Below, one piece after another: positions 23,284 to 34,660 of a stretch of DNA of 64,000 nucleotides. A program made the position numbers and the translations under genes. This stretch comes from Haemonchus contortus (taxonomy: Eukaryota; Nematoda; Chromadorea; Rhabditida; Trichostrongylidae), in the NCBI GenBank assembly GCA_000469685.2, contig LS997563.1, forward strand, positions 47,013,250 to 47,077,249, read 5' to 3'. Each line of letters starts with the position of its first letter. Within the stretch, counting starts at the first letter, position 1. Below the pieces are notes generated by a model. The model had not been told where the DNA came from. It was given only the letters and a program-made list of their open reading frames with translations, and did not search any database.

Positions 23284-23476
23284 AGACATTCGAATAAAAC
23301 GCCAGTGGATTTATGAAGAATCTACCCGATGTGCAAGATCAATAAGGCAGAAGAGGCAGTACTATAATCCGTACATGGGAGGAGGAATCGGTGGTTTTGG
23401 AGGATTTGGAGGAGGATGTTGCTGCTGTTGCTGTTGCTGCTGTGGAGGTCGAGGATTTGGTTTTGGCAAAAAGTAA
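23284..23476 (+). CDS. Gene A exon 2: nine-cysteine, Gly-rich secreted peptide
   Basis: It follows a poly-T acceptor (TTATTTTTTTTTAG ending 23283). In the frame dictated by exon 1 it encodes DIRIKRQWIYEESTRCARSI, then RQKRQYYNPYMGGGIGGFGG, FGGG, nine consecutive Cys and GGRGFGFGKK, with stop at 23474-23476. KR at two sites suggests proprotein cleavage, the second freeing a peptide that starts QYYNPY. The Cys codons alternate TGT and TGC, so it is not a pure trinucleotide slippage tract. Gly-rich peptides released after KR-Q are known from nematode epidermal antimicrobial families (NLP, CNC); a Cys9 core is not something I recognise from them. The function is inferred only. Confidence 0.68.
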
Positions 23477-25034
23477 CTGTTCGCAGGGAAATAATTGCGA
23501 ATAATCATAAACATGTTGTATTATCATTCGAAAAACCGGGGAAGGCAATCCGAAAAGTAATGAACAGTAGATCCTCATAACGAACTTATGCCTAACTATT
23601 ATTGATTGCTTATCGTAACAAAATATTCGAAGGAAAACGAAGAAGTTGTTGTTCTATTATTACATGTGGCTTATGCAGAACTTAACGATATATACCAAAG
23701 ACCTTGCGAGAGCCTTGGTTAGGAGGGATAGGGTTAAAGTTTTTTAGGAACACTGTTCGCACCTTCGAAGCAGGTGCACAATGGTCATCCGCTAATTCTT
23801 GGGGTGAACACCCTTTCAAAAAGCCCTTCATAGAGTAAACATGGTGATGCGGTAGAAAATGATACCACGACTGTACGCAAACCCTAAATACAGCTACGAC
23901 TTGCCTGAGATTTGACTCCTATGGGTGTTCGTTGTTGATTTGTTGCGGCATCCAATGGAAATGACCGTCATACAATAAGATTCCTATATAAATTTTATGA
24001 TAATTTATCCTTCCAACTTATCCGCTGATCTCTAGAGGTAGACAGATCGGTCTGCTCGTTTTGAGTTGTCGATAATAGATTAATTCGGAAGTTCATGCCC
24101 TCCCGCACTTCCTTTTAATTCGAGTGGACGGTCCCCTGTCGTGATGATATATGTAAAACGTGTTTTTCACGTAGAAGGGAGTGCGGCTCTTTTGACAACT
24201 ACATATAAAAGGCTATGGACCCTTCTGCCACCGCCACAAAATTGGAGCTCATGGGTCGTAACCCAAAGTTGGAGACTACGTTTCACTTTGAAACTTCTAT
24301 ATCCCCACATACGTACGAGGTTTCTCTCGCGAAAATATGGGTTCACGTCGCTGTTATCATCAGACTAACGCATAGGATCATTCTGGCCATCTTTCACGGA
24401 CTCGACTCCCTTGCATTGCACCTCCCGGTTCTTTCTTCATGGTGCTCACGTTGCGCTGCAAGCACGGAAGTCTTCCATCGAACATGATGATCCACCTTTC
24501 GGCCGGAATATTTCGGTGTTGGTTATGTTGAAGGGCGTTTGAATCATTTAAAACTTTTTTCCCTGAAGCCTCTGATGCCAATTTCGAGCGAATGTTCAAA
24601 TTTTCTCCTTTGCTTGGATGGAGTTCCACCCTCATCGGGGAGCTTAGGGGTAAAACAAATTTTGATACCTTTTCGGCGTTCATAGATTGTGAGGGAGCTC
24701 TGTAGATGATAAACATTGAACCAAAAAAGTCTTACAAGCGCTTAGGATACATGCCATGGAAAAGCACAACGAATCCTCACATCAACGAACTAAATCTTGA
24801 TTTCATGCCTACCAGTCCCCCATCCTACCAACTGTGCCGTCATTGCGCAGCTAAGCCTTTGCTAGGATCTGTGATACGTTCGGTACAGTGGATAACAAAA
24901 GGAGACATTGATCCCGTAACCTTGTTCCCAGAATCGTTGAGCACATTCGGAACACAGGTTTGAGATCAGCGTTCGATACTACCTACTGCGGTATACAACT
25001 CATCTTGAATGCTCACTCCGACCAAGTTTCCTTC
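23477..25034. other. No recognised gene or element
   Basis: Overlapping open frames at 24141-24487, 24378-24716 and 24706-24963 show no family motif or consistent splice framing. No terminal repeats were found. Confidence 0.45.
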
Positions 25035-25960
25035 CCTCAGGACTAACACGGCAGTGCAAAAGTTATCCATTATGTTCCGATGCTTGCGGCTATGAATAGA
25101 AGTCTAAATTTATTGCTATTAATCTTAAAAATGATTACCCATCAAAAATTCAATTTCAGACAACCAAAGCCTTGGGCTTAGCCCCATAGTAATTACAAAT
25201 GTTTCAAGCGATGAAAACATCATTATAGATGTGATCAGATCTAAGGATGATACTCCAAGTGCTGCTAAGTGATAGTGACACCGTTAATAGATGTCGTTAT
25301 TGACGGTAGTTCTTTCCTCTTCGACATATGTATCAAAAATTGAAAATCCTCAATTATTGGTGTTGGACGAATTTTGAAGCAAATGATTTTGAAACAAAAA
25401 AAAAACGTTCAGAGACGTCTTCAGTCAGAAACGTTGCTGGGTAGCAGTCGTTGTCTACTAGCGAAAATAAACCGAGTTCCCTCTTATTATGAAGAAGTGC
25501 TTTTGATCGGGCCGTCTTCCTGCATTCGCTCGTCCTATAGAATGAAACATATCAGAGAAACAAAGTTTGAATCGTAGTCGTAAATACCAAAGCCGTTAAG
25601 ATTGAATCGGTAAGTGGCTCTTCCTCTCTAAGACTCCTTATCAGCCCTTATCAGATGTTATCAGTTCCTGTCACAGAGCACCCACGACAACGTCATATCC
25701 CCTACCAACTATCAAAATGCCAAGGTCCCACTTTCAGCACGAAGAGGATTACAAACCTAGTGGTTCTACCTACCTCTTCGCTCTTCGTAAGCCCTTGCCT
25801 GCTTGTTAACGGCCCTTGTCACCAATCATTTTCGTCCCCTACACATCCCACACCTTATTCTAAAAGGCTAGGCGGCACCGTTAATACAAAGGAAGTGTCG
25901 GATCCTGCGCCTCCCACGTTCTGAGGCTCTTATCAGCTCCTTTCGACTGTTGTCTTTCCC
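25035..25960 (+). mobile_element. Composite minisatellite repeat, copy 2
   Basis: It shares GGACTAACACGGCAGTGCAA (about 25040) with 47700, the block from AGTGATAGTGACACCGTTAA to TTGCTGGGTAGCAGTCGT with copies 1 and 3, and TTATCAG units near 25640 and 25930. It lacks the 145-bp minisatellite and the CA tract, so it is 3'-truncated or decayed. Confidence 0.55.
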
Positions 25961-26245
25961 AATCATCCAATGGTTCGACCTTCTTCGAGTTTCCCCATAA
26001 TCTTTACTAGTGTAAAATTATCCAGGTGATATCTGTTAGACATTATAAACTGAAGGTTAACACGACTGTACTTTGTAGCTTCTCGCCTACTGACAAGACC
26101 TTTTCCTCTCATACCTGTCAACTGCCTCGACTTGCGCCACATTTCGTATTTCGCGAATTATTCGAATTGTTCCTCCACAAAGGGAAGTCCAACTTTCTGT
26201 GGCATAACGAAAAACTTTATTTGATTAACTCCACACGAGGTTTAC

Positions 26246-26300
26246 AAATGCCTCAATGGCTTACGTTTCGGTGAAACCACCTTCGTCGGAGCCTAAAAGG
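26246..26300 (-). ncRNA. Hammerhead-ribozyme-like motif at a PLE end (decayed candidate)
   Basis: The minus strand reads GGCTCCGACGA, then AGGTG-GTTT-CACC (stem II), then GAAAC, GTA and AGCC. The CUGANGA...GAAA order of hammerheads is present except that the U of CUGA is C here. GGCT and AGCC can pair across it. PLEs are known to carry such ribozymes in their terminal repeats, and this one lies downstream of a PLE endonuclease end, where it should be. Helix III is very short or absent, so activity is doubtful. Confidence 0.45.
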
Positions 26301-26461
26301 ATGGAATCGATTTATGAGATTACCCGATCAAACATCTCTACCCCCCACAATATCTTCGAAACCAACTTGATCATCCTACAATTCTAGGTGGATAAAAAGT
26401 ACCGTACCTTCCTTGGAGCAGAATCGGCCCTCGTGAGCGATGTGAGCTGGGTGTCTCGAGT

Positions 26462-26975
26462 TCAATGTTCACAGTGAAAGGCTAGCCTTATATAGGGGGT
26501 GAGTTCGCGCGTGATTGACACGCATTCCCCCTTCCGGTTCATTTTTGGATCCGTGACCCGGATCCAAAATGCCTCTAGGGTCTTCCTCGCGGCTGTTTGT
26601 GCCTCATGCGCCATGACCTCGACCGTGACCCCGAAGTCGTCTCCATTATGAGTTTCTGCCCTGTGGCAACCTAAGGCAGTTGAGGGGAGCGACCTAGCCT
26701 TACCGTTTAAATGTTCTTTGATTCGAACATGGAGTGGCCTAGCCGTCTCACCTATATACGTGTCTCCACAGTTTTGGCAAGTGATTTTGTAGACCACACC
26801 GGTTGCGCTACAGTCACCTTCTCTGCCATTAGGACAAACCACACAAATAGGTGTTGCACATGTGCGATCGTACATGCGGTTACGGACTAAACGGCGCTTT
26901 AGATTGTCAGGAGGGATTTCGACGATACCAACAATGTCTTGAAGACCCGCTCTGTGGCATAACCGCTATAGGTCT
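26462..26975 (-). pseudogene. Penelope-like element, GIY-YIG endonuclease C-terminal fragment
   Basis: The open frame (stop codon at 26462-26464) gives NLKRRLVRNRMYDRTCATPI, then CVVCPNGREGDC and VVYKITCQNCGDTYIGETAR. VVY...TYIGE is the GIY-YIG core with the preceding Cys pairs that mark PLE endonucleases. RIKEHL and ARKTLEAFWI follow, the latter with the catalytic Glu, and the frame ends after KMNRKGECVSITRELTPYI. The nuclease part is intact over about 137 codons, but a stop near 26974 cuts it from any RT. PLEs use this nuclease to cut target DNA. It is 5'-truncated and therefore not autonomous. Confidence 0.92.
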
Positions 26976-27671
26976 AGCAATATACTCCCACATTTTCATT
27001 TATTTCCACCCAGCCCTTAATGTTTTATGTCACATTATCCATCTCGCCCAGTGTACTTTCATTTCCGAGGTTGAACGAAGTTATATGATGCGCTCAAAAC
27101 GACAACTCTCTTCTTGGTCATGGGTTTGGACGGCTTTCAGAGTAGATGTTCCGGTCTATAGTTATACCATGTTTGTGTAAGGAGGTGAACAAAAAGATTT
27201 TGCTTTTGAACCTTACTTTGCGCTGTTCATTAGCTTTTTTATCCAGTACGTTATTACTATCACATATGAACCGAACAGTATTTACGTCAGTGATAGCTCA
27301 GTGTCATAATGTTAACATAAGCAACAGTGGATCCAAATGGGATTGAATTACACAATATCTGTGCAAATATGACAATATGACGATAATAATGCCTCTAGAA
27401 ATTTATCGTCTCTCCCTTAGAAGTGCGAACATTGCAATGTTTTGCCATGACCGGTTTTTTTTGTATTCGAAGTTTTACTTATCATTTCTATTTATCTTAA
27501 TTATTACTTTGATTTTTCAAGTGTAATTCCTCATGAGGCTTTCACGATTAACGCTTTCTCCTTGATATAAAAGGATAGAGAGACTCAAAGCCTCTGATTC
27601 ATCGAGAGGCGATAGAACAATATGACAGTTACAGAGTAACACATAAAACGACGAATGTAAACGAAGACCGA
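26976..27671. other. No recognised gene or element
   Basis: No motif, terminal repeat or splice-framed exon was found; it includes the 3' flank of gene B (27600-27671). No AATAAA lies just downstream of the gene B stop on the minus strand. Confidence 0.45.
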
Positions 27672-27959
27672 TCAACGTCCATAACCCATACCCATAGGAT
27701 AGCCCATGCCACCATAGGGATACCCCATTCCACTCATCATGCCCATCGGACCCATCATGCCCATCTGGCGTCTGAAACGCGGTGACCTGGAACAAAATCA
27801 TTCAAGGAAAATTTCGAGACTATACGAATATATCTGGGAGTATGATTTTGGTAAAACTCACCTAGAATCAGCTAACTCAATCCACTTAGATATCGTTGGT
27901 ATGGCAAAAGAAATACTGTATATCGCAAACAATAGTGTGAAAACCAGCAAAGTACGCAT
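27672..27959 (-). CDS. Gene B: secreted Gly/Met/Tyr-rich peptide precursor, two exons
   Basis: Exon 1 is complement 27862-27959 and exon 2 is complement 27672-27786, with a 75-bp intron (GTGAGT donor, TTCCAG acceptor). Exon 1 encodes MRTLLVFTLLFAIYSISFA, a classic signal peptide, then IPTISKWIELADS. The intron is phase 2 and the split codon makes Arg. Exon 2 encodes SPRFRR, a furin-type site, then QMGMMGPMGMMSGMGYPYGG and MGYPMGMGYGR before the stop. The precursor is 70 residues; the released peptide would be about 31 residues, beginning with Gln. The layout matches the NLP/CNC/FIP-type epidermal antimicrobial peptides of Caenorhabditis, but the role is inferred from composition. Short intron, strong splice sites and consistent frame make this the best-supported gene here. 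Confidence 0.82.
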
Positions 27960-30900
27960 TCTTCTGGTTTAGAATTGTCGGCACGGTTAAAAATTAACTC
28001 TCGAAATGTCCAGGCAACGGCACGCCTAGAAAATATGCAAAAGTGCTTACTGCTTGAACAATGACCTAACTTTCTCGAATTCCGGCTACTTCCACTAAAT
28101 CGCTAAACACGGTAGAAAACGGCAAAATATTTCCGACGGGTAACTCAACAAGGAATATACGAAAAACAAGAAGAATAGCCATAGCGGAACACACCAAGCA
28201 GGGTCGGAAAATTCAGCAGGATTCAAGTTATAGGAGGACGGCGAAATAGGAATGAAGATGCACAGAACGAGCCTAGAATTCTTGTCCAACCCCGAACGGG
28301 ATTACTCTGTCTGCCGTAAGGTATTCATGAGCTGACCGAGTAGTACCCGAAATAAGTGGGCACAAATACACAAACATGGTGACAATATTTGTATTGGATA
28401 GTTCGGTTAGCTCAAGCTTGACCGTGGATATAGCCTTAGAGTGAAAATTCAGTAACGGTGGCAGTGGCCTACTTCCCCTTTCATCCTTTATGAGCTAGAA
28501 TTAATTACTGAAATGCAAGAAATCACCTTTATCGAGCAACGATAGGACTAAACACTTTGGGACTCTCGATGGATGGCTGACAGACGATGTTTTTATAGCA
28601 AACGTATTTATTGTAATGTTATTCGCCAATGCCTCGGGATCAGCGTCATAAGTGATTCTCGTTTTGGTGTATTATGATGTTGCTTGCCAATTCTATTCAT
28701 ATACTTACAACAAGAATAAATTGAGAGATTGCGTAGTCATTTGAAGAAACTCGAATGGTCTTTCCAAAACCAGTATCGTCGGCAAAGAATTGCAGCCGAG
28801 ATATCACTGCCGACCAGTATGACAGCAACTGAGGCCTTTCCGTTCAGAAACTAATTTAAGAAGAAGTGCAGAGAGGATGGCTAAGCACAGCCTTCAAATC
28901 CCCACCTAGGTTTTGCTGAAATCAGCCAAACCTTTCTTTCTAGACCGGAATCACCGGTGAAAGGTTTGTCCGACTGTATGAAACTATGACTCGAACACCG
29001 GCCAGTCCTGTGAGTGAGTCTGAGTTGCCACACAGGCCAGATACGCATGGAAACACAACGAATTTGGATAGGATTCGAGTACGAAGCGCAACATGAGAGC
29101 TTTTTCTATTTTGCACTGAATTCTGTTTCGGAGTCTGTGAAACTTTTGTTTACTTTATATGGTACTTGATTGGACCTGATTCCATTCATTACAATCAATT
29201 ATTCTAATCACTTGAGGATGCTTGGCAGCAAGCCACCGCTCGGAAGCCTAGGTTATTTCTCGAAGGATGAGGCGGTGTTTGACACCCTGAGTGATTGTGG
29301 ATTAGTGCGGGACTCAGCCCAGTGATCAATCAAAGAAAACCTCAGTCTGCAAAAACAACAGTGACCATTGGTAAACGAATAACAGCGATGTACTTCCCAC
29401 AACAATCCGAAGTTTGTTCTGCTGCCTCTGTCTTGACACTAGCAGCTGGTCTCTGTCATCCTATCATTACCGTTCCTCTCCACTACCTCTCCGGATTCCC
29501 AAAGCAGTTAACATGCGAGGCGTTCTTCTCTCACAATTTTAAGTGCTTTTACTTCCCTTACAATAAGTTCACCTCATTCTCTGCTGGAAAATGTGTACTT
29601 TTGATTGTGCTTGTTCTCCAGGCCCTGCAAGCGAGTAATTGTCTACCCAGAATGACTTTTTCATATAACTGATAGTCCGTTTGTTGATGTTTTCGATCTT
29701 ATCTGAAGTGGTTACTCATATGGATTTGACTTTCACTCAATCAATTTTAAGAAAAAAGTTTTGTCAATGATAGTTGCTATGGGATAGTGGCCAGGGTCAA
29801 GGTTATTCAATTTGATGAACTTGTCGATCAGAGCTGTAACAGAAAAACTTAAACGGCCGACATCATTCATCAGGTAAGCATCGGGAGCGGTACGTATCTT
29901 CCAAAAATTTCTTGCACAATTTTAACATTATAATGTTACCTGAGTAATATTGTTGATATAAATCACTACATGTCGAAAGTTTAGTTTTAAAATTCAGAAC
30001 TTTCAATCTTCTTTAAAATTAATATCGAGACAGTTTGTTTACGTCTATACATAAAAAATACGTGTTCAGCGATGACCGATTCAGGTTTGTAGTTAGCCGC
30101 GCATTTGAACTCTAACAAGAATAGTAGTAGAGCCGATGCGCATCAGCGCTGGACTGTAGCAGGAGGGACCGGGGGAGATGTATATAAAAAGTCCATAATG
30201 AACCATTTCAATATCAACTATGCGATGACGTAGTTCTTCAACTGGCCCACGTATGTTCCTTACCTTCAATTTCGCTACTCTGCTCATGCCGACGTTATTC
30301 TTTCCCCGTGAAAACAGACAGGTTTCCTTTTTCTGTGCATATTACACAGTTTGAACACGTGATTTTCTCGACGTGCAGCATCAACATCTCAAATGGCCGT
30401 CAGTACACTACTCGGTCTCATGGGGGAGAGTGTAAAAACAGTCATCAGAGATCAGAACTGTTAATGCAGCAATAACAATGAGCAGCGGGCTGAAGATCGT
30501 GTATGAGTTAAGGAATTAGGCTTTGGCTTGCCTGATTCATTTGCGCTTGATATCATCTATCAGCTCCTCATTGCACGGTCACTTTGCAAAGGGACTTTTT
30601 GCAGAGGGACAGATCGACAAATACGGCGATCGAAAAGATATGCGCTTCCTGATCGGAAGCAATCACTGAGAACCCAAATCATGATCTGAGCACCGTTCTA
30701 CCTTTTATTGATGAAGAAATAAACTAGTAGGTTGATTAGAAGGATTGCCTCCCAGATTCTGACGAGTGTTTTCGAGACGAATCAACCTGGAAGTCAGAAG
30801 TATCATCATCTGCCACATCCACGGCTTGCCGATGACTTGTGCGATTCTTACGGTTAGAGTCTACGCATAAAGGATGGAAGGCTGAGACTTGAAGAAGTCT

Positions 30901-31561
30901 TATGGTCAGAGCCTCGCTGAGTCTGACCTCATTCCTGGACATTTCGGCTAGCGTGGAGAACTATGACTTGCTAGCAATCCTTCTATTCACCGCACTCTAA
31001 ACATTGTTCCTTCCAACTTCCTACTTTTCACCATCTCCAGAGCTTGTTACCTGGTGTGGAAAATTAATGCCCTGTTTCTGGGCGATTTCATTTGTCTCCT
31101 CTAACTAGCAGATCATTTAGCACATCAAGTTCAGTACTGCTCTTTTATTCAAGAGAAGGTTCTTCGATAAACGATTTCTTATACATTAGAAATCTAATAT
31201 GTGAGTATACTTCTGGAGGGGCATTTAGCAAGTTAACGTCACTAAACTTGGTGTTTTCGCGAAACGAAGGCGGAAGCGTCTCAGTTGCGTTCTGCCGTTT
31301 TATCCGCTATATTGGCTTGAGGGTTTGATGCTACCGTCTGACATTAGCGGATGGGCCAAAAGTTTTGACCGGTAATGTCTGCAGAACGCAACACAACTTT
31401 TCCACGTCTCACTCCATGAATTTTGGGAGGAATGGATTGATAAGCCTACCTGTCGTCGTTTATGGTGCCTAGCTCTTGTTGGAACTTTTGGAAAGCCCTA
31501 CACATATTCACCATTACTCGTGGTAATAACATTCATGATTAAACTTGTGAAGAAAAAGTTT
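27960..31561. other. Mostly unassigned; one weak SINE trace
   Basis: Near 29010-29110 GGCCAGATACGCAT and GGATTCGAGTACGAAG resemble the 3' part of the SINE, but decay is heavy. Open frames at 29295-29672 and 30736-30942 have no recognised motif. Confidence 0.4.
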
Positions 31562-31574
31562 TAATAGAAATAGT

Positions 31575-31870
31575 TAAAGTTAAAGAATAATGTTTTTGAT
31601 CAATCTCGTCTGAGGGATGTGCCCCGCACTCGACTTCCATTCAGAATCGTAGTGGCGTAGTGAGAGCGTATGTGTCCTATACAATGACTTGCGGTGGCCA
31701 GCCGATGTACAAGTCATTGGTTTTATCCTCACAGACGAGTCTGGTACCAATTCACTCGACCCCGGAGGGATGGAGGGCTTGGTTGGCCTAGGCGGGCATC
31801 GATCCGGGATTCGAACCCCTGACCGTGCGTGTGATATAGTGCGCCACTTGCCACCACACCACCTCCGCCA
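31575..31870 (-). repeat. tRNA-derived SINE with a 13-bp target duplication
   Basis: On the minus strand it opens GGCGGAGGTGGTGTGGTGGC (box A type TGGTGTRGTGG) and has a perfect box B, GGTTCGAATCC, about 55 bp from the start. The body and the 3' end (CTTTAACTTTAACT) follow. It is flanked by an exact 13-bp direct repeat, TAATAGAAATAGT, at 31562-31574 and 31871-31883. This is the hallmark of target-primed reverse transcription and shows a complete, fairly young insertion. RNA polymerase III transcription from the internal boxes is expected for such elements. Confidence 0.93.
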
Positions 31871-31883
31871 TAATAGAAATAGT

Positions 31884-32225
31884 AAGAGGATTCATTCCCT
31901 CCTACCAAGAAGATGGACGGGCATCTTACATCATTTTCTGTCCACAAAAAAGACGTTATTTCGAAAGAGGTTACTCAAATCGAAAGCACGTGATTTATGT
32001 TTTTGCTGTCCATTAAGTTGCAATCGTTATGAGTGTTGCCCATTTGTCAAGAGCGTTGTTTTTGCGTAGAGCACTATGAACGGGTTAAACTGAGATGTTT
32101 TCCTACGAATGGATGCACAGCGGCTGTGACGGTTCATTAGTCGTTCATTTCTGACGAAGAGGAACAGCTATGAAAGTTGGAGATTAATGCTTTCGTGCTA
32201 CACAGGTTTTGTGAAGGCGGAACAT
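31884..32225. other. No recognised gene or element
   Basis: Short unassigned stretch between the SINE and a MITE. Confidence 0.4.
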
Positions 32226-32902
32226 TTAAAGGCACAGTTCACGATAATTTTGGGTAATCCAGATTATGATGAAAAATGGAAGACAAGATCGAAACTAGTG
32301 CGACTGAGGTGAAGAAACTGCGTGCATCGGTGTTTCCAAAGTAAAAAAGGCTTCGAAACCGTTAAAAAGGGGGCTGGACGAGAATTAAACCAGAAAAATG
32401 AAGAAGAGTGGGGCGTTTGGACGAGCTAAACAGTGTGTTTCACTGCGCGCGTGTGGGTCCTGGTGCGAATAAAAGACGTTAATGGCAAGCGGAAATTCAT
32501 TCACTTATAAGCATAAATAAACAAAAAACACGAGTAACAGAAAAAGTAGCTCACCTTTTTTAGCCTCCAGGAGTAGGAAATTAAATAAGGGGTCGCGGCA
32601 GCAAAAAGAAAAACAGAGGAAAAAAGAATGGGAGAAAAACATCGCCTCATCACTCGGCGATTAGCTGATTGTGCGTGGGTCCTAGAACGAATAGTAGCAA
32701 TCTGTATCGTCTCGACACTCGTCTAACGTGGCACCGATCGAGGGGCGGGAAAGCGAACTACGGCAGGAACGGGGCTTCCAATATGCCCTAAGCGCCGAGA
32801 CTGTGGGAGCGAGAGGGTCCCTTCTACGACCCATGTGGGGGCGCTGAGTATTCCCAAAGGAAGAACTCATCAACCTTTTTTATCGTGAACCGTGCCTTTA
32901 AG
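32226..32902. mobile_element. MITE with AAAGGCACAGTTCACGATAA ends, copy A
   Basis: The left end reads TTTAAAGGCACAGTTCACGA and the right end, reversed, is TTAAAGGCACGGTTCACGAT. Both ends abut TTAA, so a TTAA or TA target is possible. The interior of about 650 bp has no transposase. Copy B at 33901-34533 is in the same orientation and similar along its whole length (for example GAAACCAGAAAAATGAAGAA and GAATGGGAGAAAAACAT in both). Confidence 0.9.
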
Positions 32903-33900
32903 GTGCTTGACGTTTTCACACTTTCGTCAATCTCAATTGAACGGCTGCTAAGCTTCGTAGACGATAAGTAAGAAGAAGTAGAATACCTGTTTGGCTCAGA
33001 AGTATTGAATACTTATAGAAGAAATGTGCAGCCTTGAAGAATGACAGGAGGTTTGCCAGGAAATGCACCTATGGAGCTGCACATCAAAACGGAATGGAGA
33101 TTGCAAGAGAAAAACAACGTTCATTGGAGGATGTTTATTGTTACTAGTTTTACCCCTGTGCCCCTTTGAACAAGCTTTTCGATGCCATTTGAGCAAGCTT
33201 TTCGATGCTATAAGGAAGACTTTATGAAAGAACCATTGCCGACCTAAATCGCCCTGACCACAGGGAATGTGGCGCTTTTGGCGAGAAAGTCATAATCATG
33301 GCGCAAAGGCAAACTCAACGTAACTCAGCCCTTGTTCAGGTGTGGGGAACAAGATGTGCTTCAGTGCCTTAATATTGCATTACCTAAGGAGTTCGTAGTT
33401 CGTTAGGTTTAGATGTGCAGAATATGTTAGGATTATGGTGTCAGAGGATTCCTTGTCCGCATTTAGTTGTGCACCTCAGTGTAGGGTAGATTACGATAAG
33501 ATTATGGATTCTCGATTTAAAGTTTGAATGGAAATGCATATTTCAGAATTCAGTGAAATCACTTATGGTAGCTCGCGGTAGCACGAAAGTTATCTACCAT
33601 GCTTTGGTTAGGGGGCATCAGGATAGTTAAGATTGCGGTGTTCAAAAACATTCCTTCGGTAGCCTACATTCATTTTATATCGAGACTCCGAAACGTTTCT
33701 TAACTGAATTAGAGAATTTCGATCTTAGCCACACCCATCCCAGTTCAAGCTTCACTCATCAGAACAATTTGGCCATCGTCTCTAACCTTTTTATCCGTAT
33801 CCTATAACGATTTTACATAAAATTTTGCCTTAACTTCCCCCAGTCCGGTGCATGCCCATCCTCTGTAGACGGGTTTAGCTGAGCTCATCATCACATGTGC
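32903..33900. other. Spacer between the two MITE copies, no recognised gene
   Basis: AT-rich sequence without supported features. Confidence 0.45.
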
Positions 33901-34533
33901 TTTAAAGGCACAGTTCAATTTTGGTTAATAGAGATTATGACGATAAACGGAAGAAAATACGGAAAATAGTGCGATGAAGGCCGAAGTGAAAAAAGGCTTC
34001 GGAAAATCATTAAAAAGGCGGCTGAATGAGAACGAAACCAGAAAAATGAAGAAGATTGGGACGTTTGGATGAGCTATATAATATGTGACAATACGTACGT
34101 GTGGGTCCCGGTGTGAATAGCTGACTACGGTGAACAAATATTCATTCACTCATAAGCACAAGTTAACAAAAAACCCCTAGTAATAGCAAAAATAGCCCAC
34201 CTTTCTCAGCCTGTTCACGAAGAAAACTAGAATATGGATCGCAGCAGCAAAAGGATAACAGGGAATAAAAGAATGGGAGAAAAACATTGCCTCATCAGTT
34301 GATTGTGTGTGGGTCCTGAAGCGAATACTACAAACTGCATCGCCTCGACACTCGTCTGACGTGAAATCCATCGAAGGGCGCGAGGTCCGGACGATTCGCT
34401 AACAGGGCTCCCATTACGCTGTAGCTGTTGAGTTTTGGGACTCGACAGCGTCCTTTGCTGTGACCCTTGAGGGCACTGGGTAATACTAAGGGGAAAACTG
34501 AGAAATCATTGTTATCGTAAACTGTGCCTTTAT
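33901..34533. mobile_element. MITE with AAAGGCACAG ends, copy B
   Basis: The left end is TTTAAAGGCACAGTTCAA and the right end, reversed, is AAAGGCACAGTTTACGATAA. See copy A for the shared interior. Confidence 0.88.
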
Positions 34534-34549
34534 TAGACTTTCCCTAAGT

Positions 34550-34660
34550 CTACCCTATCCCGAACTCGACCAGACCTCTACGGTCTTCGAGTGATATCAA
34601 AATTGGTGACAGGCAAACAAACAAACAGACAAACAGGCACACCAAACGTGCGGTTCATGT
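34550..34660 (+). repeat. AAAC/AGAC microsatellite tail after GTGATATCAAAATTGGTGACAG
   Basis: A short unique stretch leads into (CAAA)n and (CAGA)n units at 34614-34640. This resembles the microsatellite ends of the composite repeats, but the terminal block is not present. Confidence 0.4.

Noticed and set aside
29295..29672. 125-codon forward frame with a hydrophobic segment (KCVLLIVLVLQALQA)
   Set aside because: The hydrophobic run is near the end, no ATG suits a signal peptide, and no family is recognised.
30736..30942. Minus-strand frame rich in Asp/Ser as a possible gene
   Set aside because: No motif, no splice framing and surrounding frames are broken.
31283..31395. 12-bp inverted repeat GTTGCGTTCTGC/GCAGAACGCAAC
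   Set aside because: Short arms about 90 bp apart in DNA with many such pairs; no further symmetry.
31800..31870. A tRNA gene suggested by boxes A and B
   Set aside because: The sequence belongs to a dispersed SINE with a long non-tRNA body and a target duplication; no cloverleaf acceptor arm is formed.
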